In this document: positions 58,250-64,000 of the stretch, in pieces
Layout of the letters: each line of letters begins with the position of its first letter
Position numbering within the stretch: position 1 is the first letter of the stretch
NCBI GenBank assembly: GCA_041916675.1
Contig: JAYRZB010000008.1
Coordinates: forward strand, 62,001-126,000
DNA: 64,000 nucleotides
Direction of reading: 5' to 3'
Origin: JAYRZB01 sp041916675
GTDB lineage: Bacteria > Pseudomonadota > Alphaproteobacteria > Rhizobiales > Devosiaceae
Made by a program: the position numbers and the translations under genes
Notes under the pieces: generated by a model
What the model saw: the letters and a program-made list of their open reading frames with translations, nothing else
Database searches by the model: none
What the model was told of the DNA's origin: nothing

Positions 58250-59833
58250 TTAGAGCGCTGACTTTGGCTGGTACAACAGGCGGCGGGACGGAGCCGCGTG
58301 CAGTTGCTTGCCTTTTTGCAGGCGGATGCCGGTCAGTTCACGACGGTTAAAGGTCATCCGCCATGTCAGCATGCGCTGGGCCATGCCCAACATGGCCGGG
58401 GCGTGGTCGGGCATTCCCGCCAGATTGTTCAACTCGTATCGGTCCGATGCCAGGTCGTAATAGAGCGGCGGCATGGCGCTGAAGTGCACGTATTTTTCGG
58501 TCCTCGTCCGCACCACCGCCAGGTTCAGCTCATCGATGCTGAGCCCAAAGTACTGGTCCAACCGCTCATCGGGTACATAGCGAAAATCGAACTCCCAGCG
58601 CACATCGTCGCGCCAGCGTGCCGGCACCCCACCTTCAATGAAAGCGCGCAGCGAGCGCCCATCGCACTGCAGGGGAATCTCGGCATCGAGATAATCAAGG
58701 ATCGTCGGCATCAGGTCGACATGCTCGGAAAACGCCTCGACCACCCTCCCGCGCGCTGACGCCTCGGCAAACGGAGATCGCACGATCATGGGCACATGCA
58801 CCGCCTGGTCGAACGGGGTTTCCTTGCCCCAGCACCAGTGGTCGCCCAGCATCTCGCCATGGTCGGAGGTGAAGATGATCAGCGTATTCTCATACTGGCC
58901 AGATGCCTTGAGCGCCGCGATCATCCGCCCCACATGGTGGTCGATTTCCGAAACCAGCCCATAATAGGTCGCCCGCGCCTGTCGCCAGGCCCGGTTGTCG
59001 TTGGGGTGCGGCCCATCCATGGGCAGCTTGGGGTTCATCTCGAGGTGTTCGAGCCGGAACGGCATGAACGGATGCAGCGCCCTTTCATCGTCCAGGCTGG
59101 ACAGCGCCTGAAAATCCGGCACATCCTCGAGGCTATACATGTCATGGAACGGTTCCGGCGCCACGATTGGTGGATGCGGGCGCAGGAAGCTCAGGTGCAA
59201 AAACCACGGCTCGGCTTCGAACTGGCGGAAAAAGCGGATCGCCCGATCCGCCGAATAGGCGGTATCGGAATGCTCCGCTTTCAGTTCGATGGGAGCAAAG
59301 GTCGGGCCACGATCGCGGTTTTCGGCCTCGAACCCGTCTTTCTGCCGGTGCGGACGGTTCCAGTTTGGATAGCCAAGGTCGCGCAGGTGCAGGCGCCAGT
59401 CGCTATCACCAGATGCTTCTTCACTGCCCGGTGCATATTGCATGATCCCCGGCAGCAGCTCTGAATAGCGCCCCACACGCGGATCATTGGGGTGAAATCG
59501 ACGCGGATCGAGCGATGTATCGGTATAACCGATCACCCACGGCACATAACCGACGGTGCGTGCTTCCTGCGCCAGGTTGGTCAGGCTGGCATCAAGCGGC
59601 GTGCCGTTCTGCACCGAGCGGTGGTTCATCTGGTACATGCCGGTCAACAGCGAGGTCCGGCTCGGCCCACAAGGCGGACACTGGCCAAAATGCTGGGCAA
59701 ACCGGGTGCCCTCGGCCGCAAGCTGGTCGAGGTGCGGGGTCTTGACGGTCTTGTGCCCGGCCGCAGACAAGCAATCGGCCCGGAACTGATCGGCCGTGAT
59801 CAGCAGAACGTTGATCCGGCCGCTGGCGCTCAC
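58250..59833 (-). CDS. Sulfatase-family hydrolase, phosphonate monoester hydrolase-like (paralogue 2)
   Basis: 527 residues. Formylglycine site 'CPPCGPSRTSLLTG' (Cys55), first metal site 'ADQFRAD' (Asp15-Gln16), 'LRPHPPI' (His220), 'TSDHGEMLGDH' (Asp324-His325) and Lys337. It aligns with paralogue 1 over its whole length, including 'MNHRS', 'NGTPLD' and 'GYTDTS', but differs in the central region that shapes the substrate pocket. Its ATG overlaps the stop of the upstream ABC ATPase gene (ATGA), so it is the last gene of the transporter operon. That coupling says its substrate or product is imported by the transporter. Confidence 0.88.
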   Translation of the reverse strand: MSASGRINVLLITADQFRADCLSAAGHKTVKTPHLDQLAAEGTRFAQHFGQCPPCGPSRTSLLTGMYQMNHRSVQNGTPLDASLTNLAQEARTVGYVPWVIGYTDTSLDPRRFHPNDPRVGRYSELLPGIMQYAPGSEEASGDSDWRLHLRDLGYPNWNRPHRQKDGFEAENRDRGPTFAPIELKAEHSDTAYSADRAIRFFRQFEAEPWFLHLSFLRPHPPIVAPEPFHDMYSLEDVPDFQALSSLDDERALHPFMPFRLEHLEMNPKLPMDGPHPNDNRAWRQARATYYGLVSEIDHHVGRMIAALKASGQYENTLIIFTSDHGEMLGDHWCWGKETPFDQAVHVPMIVRSPFAEASARGRVVEAFSEHVDLMPTILDYLDAEIPLQCDGRSLRAFIEGGVPARWRDDVRWEFDFRYVPDERLDQYFGLSIDELNLAVVRTRTEKYVHFSAMPPLYYDLASDRYELNNLAGMPDHAPAMLGMAQRMLTWRMTFNRRELTGIRLQKGKQLHAAPSRRLLYQPKSAL

Positions 59834-60878
59834 GCCGGTTCTGCCGCTTTGCTGGCGTTGCGCAGGTCAAGTGCGCCACGCAGTTGCAGCTTGTCGGCAT
59901 GGTGGCAGGCCACCGAATGCCCCTCCTCCATCGGCCGCAGCCTGGGCACTTCGGCCGCACACACTTCGGTTGCGTGCACGCAGCGGGTGCGGAAGCGGCA
60001 GCCCGATGGCGGGTTGGCCGGGTCCGGCCGCTCGCCAGAAAGCAGAATCGGCCGCCGCGGCGCATCCGGATCGGGCTCGGGCACTGCTGACATCAACGCT
60101 TCGGTATAAGGATGTTTGGGGGTGAAATAGACCTGCTTGGTGGTGCCAAGCTCCACGATCTGCCCCAGATACATCACCGCCACGCGGTCACAGACATAGG
60201 CCACCGCCGCCAGGTCGTGGGCGATAAACAGATAGGTCAGCCCGAGGCTTTCCTGCAGTTCCGACAACAGGTTCAGGATCTGCGCCTGGATCGACACGTC
60301 GAGCGAGGAAATCGGCTCGTCGCACACCACCAGCGCCGGATTCAGCACCAGGGCGCGCGCAATGGCGATACGCTGGCGCTGTCCGCCCGAAAAAGCGTGC
60401 GGAAAGCGCTTGAGCTGGTCGCGTGACAGGCCGCACTTTTCGGCAATGTCGATCACCTTGGCGTCGACTTCCGCCCGGCTCAGCTTCCGGCCATGCCGCA
60501 CCCCGGCAATCAACGGCTCGGAGAGGATATCGCGCACGGTCATGCGCGGGTTCAGCGAGGCATAGGGGTCCTGAAAGATCATCTGCATATGCCGACGCGC
60601 CGCGCGCAGATCATGCTTTTTCAGGCTGGTGATATCGATCTGCTGGCCTTCGACATTGAGCAGCACCTTGCCCGATGTCGGTTCTGTACCACGCAACACG
60701 GCAAGCCCAAGCGTGGTCTTGCCCGAGCCGCTTTCCCCCACAAGACCCAGCGTTTCGCCCTGCGAAATGCTCAGCGAGACATTGTCCACCGCGCTCACAT
60801 AACCGGTCGGCTTGGAGAACGCCCCGCCCTTGCGCTTGGCAAAGCGCACCGAGAGCTGGTCGATCGTCAGCAAGGTCG

Positions 60879-60882
<4 letters not shown>
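59830..60882 (-). CDS. Oligopeptide-type ABC transporter ATP-binding protein (DppF/OppF class)
   Basis: 350 residues from the ATG at 60882 (AAGGAG eight bases upstream), overlapping the previous gene by four bases. Walker A 'GLVGESGSGKTTLGLAVLRG', signature 'FSGGQRQRIAIARALVLNPA', Walker B 'VVCDEPISSLDVS'. The C-terminal oligo_HPY domain contains 'SGCRFRTRCVHATEVC' and Cys residues typical of the group. It powers uptake with the OppD-type partner. Confidence 0.93.
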
Positions 60883-61898
<1,016 letters not shown>

Positions 61899-61901
61899 TA
61901 T

Positions 61902-63044
61902 TTACCTCGAATAGGGGTCGGCGGCGTCACGCAGCCCGTCACCCAGGAAATTGAAGGCGATCACGGCCACGATCACGAACAGGCCCGGGATCATCAGCCA
62001 CGGCGCCTGGTCGATCGAACGGATCGACTGGGCCGCAAACAGCAGCACGCCCCAGCTTTCCACCGGCTCACGCAGGCCCAGCCCCAGGAACGACAGCGAC
62101 GTTTCGGCCAGAAGGATTTCCGGGAAGGCGATCGAGGCATCAACGATCAGATACGACATGAACGATGGCAGCATGTGCCGGGCAATGATGCGCGTGTCCG
62201 AACAACCCGAGAGCCGGGCGGCAAGCACAAAGTCTTCCTTGCGCGTCGAAAGCAGTTTTGAGCGCACCGTTCGGGCCAGCCACGTCCAGCCCAGCAAGGC
62301 GAGGATCACCGTAATGGCCACATAGGTTGCAAGCGGGCTCCAGTCGCGCGGCAGCATGGCCGCCAGCGCCAGCCAGATCGGCAGGGTCGGGATCGAGCGG
62401 ATGAACTCGATCAGGCGCATCACGAAGTTGTCGACCGCGCCGCCGAAGTACCCGGCAACACCCCCGATGGCGGCCCCGAGGATGAACGAAATCGTCACCC
62501 CGATAAAACCAACCGATAGGGAGGCGCGGGCCGCATGAATGGTGCGCGAGAAAAGATCAAGCCCGGTAAAGTCGGTGCCGAACACATGCACAAAGCCTTC
62601 GGTTGTGCCGAACAGGTGTCGATCCCAGGGCACGAGGCCGAAAAGCTTATAGGGTTTGCCCTGCACGAACAGCCCAAGGTCCCAGCGCACACTGGTATCG
62701 GTGACATACTTGAGCTGCAGGGTCGTCATGTCGCGCTCGGCTTTGACGCCATAGACGAACGGCGGCCAGTGGAACTGGCCTTCCGTATCGACAATCTGCG
62801 GCATCATCGGCGGCCCGGCCACGTAGCCCGGATTGCGCTCGAACGGCGGATAGGGCGAGATCAGTTCGGCAAAGATGGTCATCAGCAGGAACAGCCCGAG
62901 CAGCACCATGCCGACCATGGCCAGCTTGTGCTTCTTGAACTTCCACCACATCAGCTGCCATTGGCTGGCCAGGTCTGTGCGCCGCACCTTCACCTTGGCC
63001 TTTGCCGGGGTCTTGGTGCCATTGACTTCGGAAATAGCGGACAT
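61902..63044 (-). CDS. ABC transporter permease (DppC/OppC class)
   Basis: 380 residues from the ATG at 63044; an earlier ATG at 63113 lies in the preceding gene. N-terminal helix at about 35-57 ('MVGMVLLGLFLLMTIFAELI'), a long loop of about 110 residues, then the permease domain. The EAA motif region is 'VLAARLSGCSDTRIIARHML', and 'GTDFTGLDLFSRTIHAARAS' is the OppC family segment. The long first loop is typical of larger OppC variants. It is 7 bp after the partner permease gene. Confidence 0.92.
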   Translation of the reverse strand: MSAISEVNGTKTPAKAKVKVRRTDLASQWQLMWWKFKKHKLAMVGMVLLGLFLLMTIFAELISPYPPFERNPGYVAGPPMMPQIVDTEGQFHWPPFVYGVKAERDMTTLQLKYVTDTSVRWDLGLFVQGKPYKLFGLVPWDRHLFGTTEGFVHVFGTDFTGLDLFSRTIHAARASLSVGFIGVTISFILGAAIGGVAGYFGGAVDNFVMRLIEFIRSIPTLPIWLALAAMLPRDWSPLATYVAITVILALLGWTWLARTVRSKLLSTRKEDFVLAARLSGCSDTRIIARHMLPSFMSYLIVDASIAFPEILLAETSLSFLGLGLREPVESWGVLLFAAQSIRSIDQAPWLMIPGLFVIVAVIAFNFLGDGLRDAADPYSR

Positions 63045-63051
63045 CAGGGCC

Positions 63052-64000
63052 TCACTCGAGCCGGATGCGCGGATCAAGCGCCACCAGAAGCAGATCCGAC
63101 AGGAACGTGCCAATGATGGTGAGCGCGCAGTAAATGAAGATCAGGGCGCCGGCCAGGTACATATCCTGGGCCAGCAGTGAGTTGAGGAACAGCGGTCCCA
63201 TGTCAGGCAGAGCCAGCACCACGCCAACGATTGGGGCCCCGGAGATCACATAGGTCAGGCGCCAGCCCAGTGTCGCCGCGATCGGGTTAAGCGCGATGCG
63301 CACCGGATAGCGCAGCAGCAGTTGCATCGGCGACAGGCCGCTGGCCTTGGCTGACAGCACATACATCTTGTCGAGCTCGTCCAGAACCGCGGCCCGCATG
63401 GCACGGATCAAGAAGGCCGTACCCGACGTGCCTAGAACAATCACCGGAATGACCAGGTGTGCAAGCAGGTCCTGGATTTTCGGCCACCCCCAGGGTGCAC
63501 GCTCCATGCCGGGCGAGAATAGCCCGCCCACGCTCTGCCCCAGGTGCTGCTGGCTGAGATACATCAGCACCAGCGCCAACAGGAAGTTGGGAATGGCCAG
63601 GCCCAGATAGCCGAGGAAGGAAAAGGCGTGGTCGCCAAACGAATAGCGCCGCACCGCCGAGTAGATCCCGACCGGGATCGAAACGGCATACATAAAGAGA
63701 AGGGTGGTGAAGGCCAGCAGCAGCGTCAGCGGCAGGCGTTCGGCGATCACTTCGCCAACCGGACGCTTCCAGGCCCAGGAAATTCCGAAATCCCCATGCG
63801 CCGCATTCGATATCCAGCGGTAGTACTGGATGTGCCAGGGCTGATCGAGGCCAAGCTGGCGGCGGACGGATTCGATTTCTTCGGCAGAGATCACCGCACC
63901 GGTCGAAGCCTTCTGCGCGGCATAGATTTCAGCATAGTCACCAGGCGCGGCCTGAATAATGACAAAGGATGCCAGTGACACCAGAAACAGGGTCACGGCG
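63052..64000 (-). CDS. ABC transporter permease (DppB/OppB class), N-terminus cut by window edge
   Basis: About 315 residues visible; the first 15-20 lie beyond base 64000. The usual DppB start precedes 'LFLVSLASFVIIQAAPGDYA'. Six membrane segments follow with the EAA-like 'MYVLSAKASGLSPMQLLLRY' segment and the OppB ending 'LIFIYCALTIIGTFLSDLLL' with 'VALDPRIR'. First visible gene of the transporter operon; the solute-binding protein is expected further right. Confidence 0.9.
   Translation of the reverse strand, partial: AVTLFLVSLASFVIIQAAPGDYAEIYAAQKASTGAVISAEEIESVRRQLGLDQPWHIQYYRWISNAAHGDFGISWAWKRPVGEVIAERLPLTLLLAFTTLLFMYAVSIPVGIYSAVRRYSFGDHAFSFLGYLGLAIPNFLLALVLMYLSQQHLGQSVGGLFSPGMERAPWGWPKIQDLLAHLVIPVIVLGTSGTAFLIRAMRAAVLDELDKMYVLSAKASGLSPMQLLLRYPVRIALNPIAATLGWRLTYVISGAPIVGVVLALPDMGPLFLNSLLAQDMYLAGALIFIYCALTIIGTFLSDLLLVALDPRIRLE

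Overview
The window is a gene-dense, high-GC chromosomal segment of an alphaproteobacterium. It is most like Hyphomicrobiales, and a Devosia-type relative is my best guess from gene content and protein style; that is an inference, not a search result. I see no rRNA, tRNA, CRISPR array, prophage or insertion sequence. About 66 protein genes are supported. Several convergent neighbours overlap at their stop codons, and many same-strand neighbours share ATGA start/stop overlaps.

Layout. 1-9.7 kb: cell-envelope and housekeeping genes (SGNH hydrolase, MltB-type transglycosylase, galE/galU, a beta-barrel protein, motAB, SPFH/NfeD pair, ferrochelatase). 9.8-16.9 kb: metals and molybdate (DUF1007-NicO fusion, LysR and MarR-like regulators, modABC with a short ModE and a Mo-box, KDPG aldolase overlapping modE). 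17-26.3 kb: nadAB, a ccdA/thioredoxin/dihaem cytochrome c group, a PfkB kinase, rsmJ, and a secreted-protein/ECF sigma/anti-sigma operon. 26.3-34.4 kb: lldD, an ArsR regulator, a copper-type P-ATPase with a CueR-like promoter, and a sugar-acid module (UxaA-family dehydratase, FadR-type GntR regulator, FucU, FAH-family hydrolase). 34.4-43.5 kb: ChrA, RidA, DedA, TPR, GNAT, an L,D-transpeptidase, a MhqO/MhqD-like pair, an SDR, a pentapeptide-repeat protein and pncB. 43.7-50 kb: a CHASE-PAS-GGDEF-EAL protein and an exopolysaccharide pair (Wzz/BY-kinase-like and ExoY-like). 50-52.5 kb: a MerR/aldo-keto reductase/quinone reductase operon. 52.6-64 kb: a catabolic locus with a DeoR regulator, two phosphonate-monoester-hydrolase-like sulfatase-family enzymes, a HAD phosphatase, an unusual TIM-barrel protein, a small porin and an oligopeptide-type ABC transporter running off the right edge.

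The two most interesting systems are these. (1) A probable GntR regulon: a 15-bp motif, identical at 14 of 15 positions, sits inside a sigma70-like promoter spacer before lldD and over the -10 of the GntR gene itself. UxaA, FucU and an FAH-family hydrolase fit a non-phosphorylating 6-deoxyhexose (L-fucose-type) pathway whose products are pyruvate and L-lactate, so joint control with L-lactate dehydrogenase would make sense. (2) The 52.6-64 kb locus, in which two paralogous formylglycine-type hydrolases share one region with a dedicated importer, a HAD phosphatase and a TIM-barrel protein lacking most usual metal ligands; its substrate is unknown. Other regulatory sites read directly from the sequence are a Mo-box before modA, a CueR-type 19-bp-spacer promoter before the copper ATPase, a perfect 20-bp MerR palindrome, and an operator-like inverted repeat in the divergent promoter between the first sulfatase and the HAD gene.
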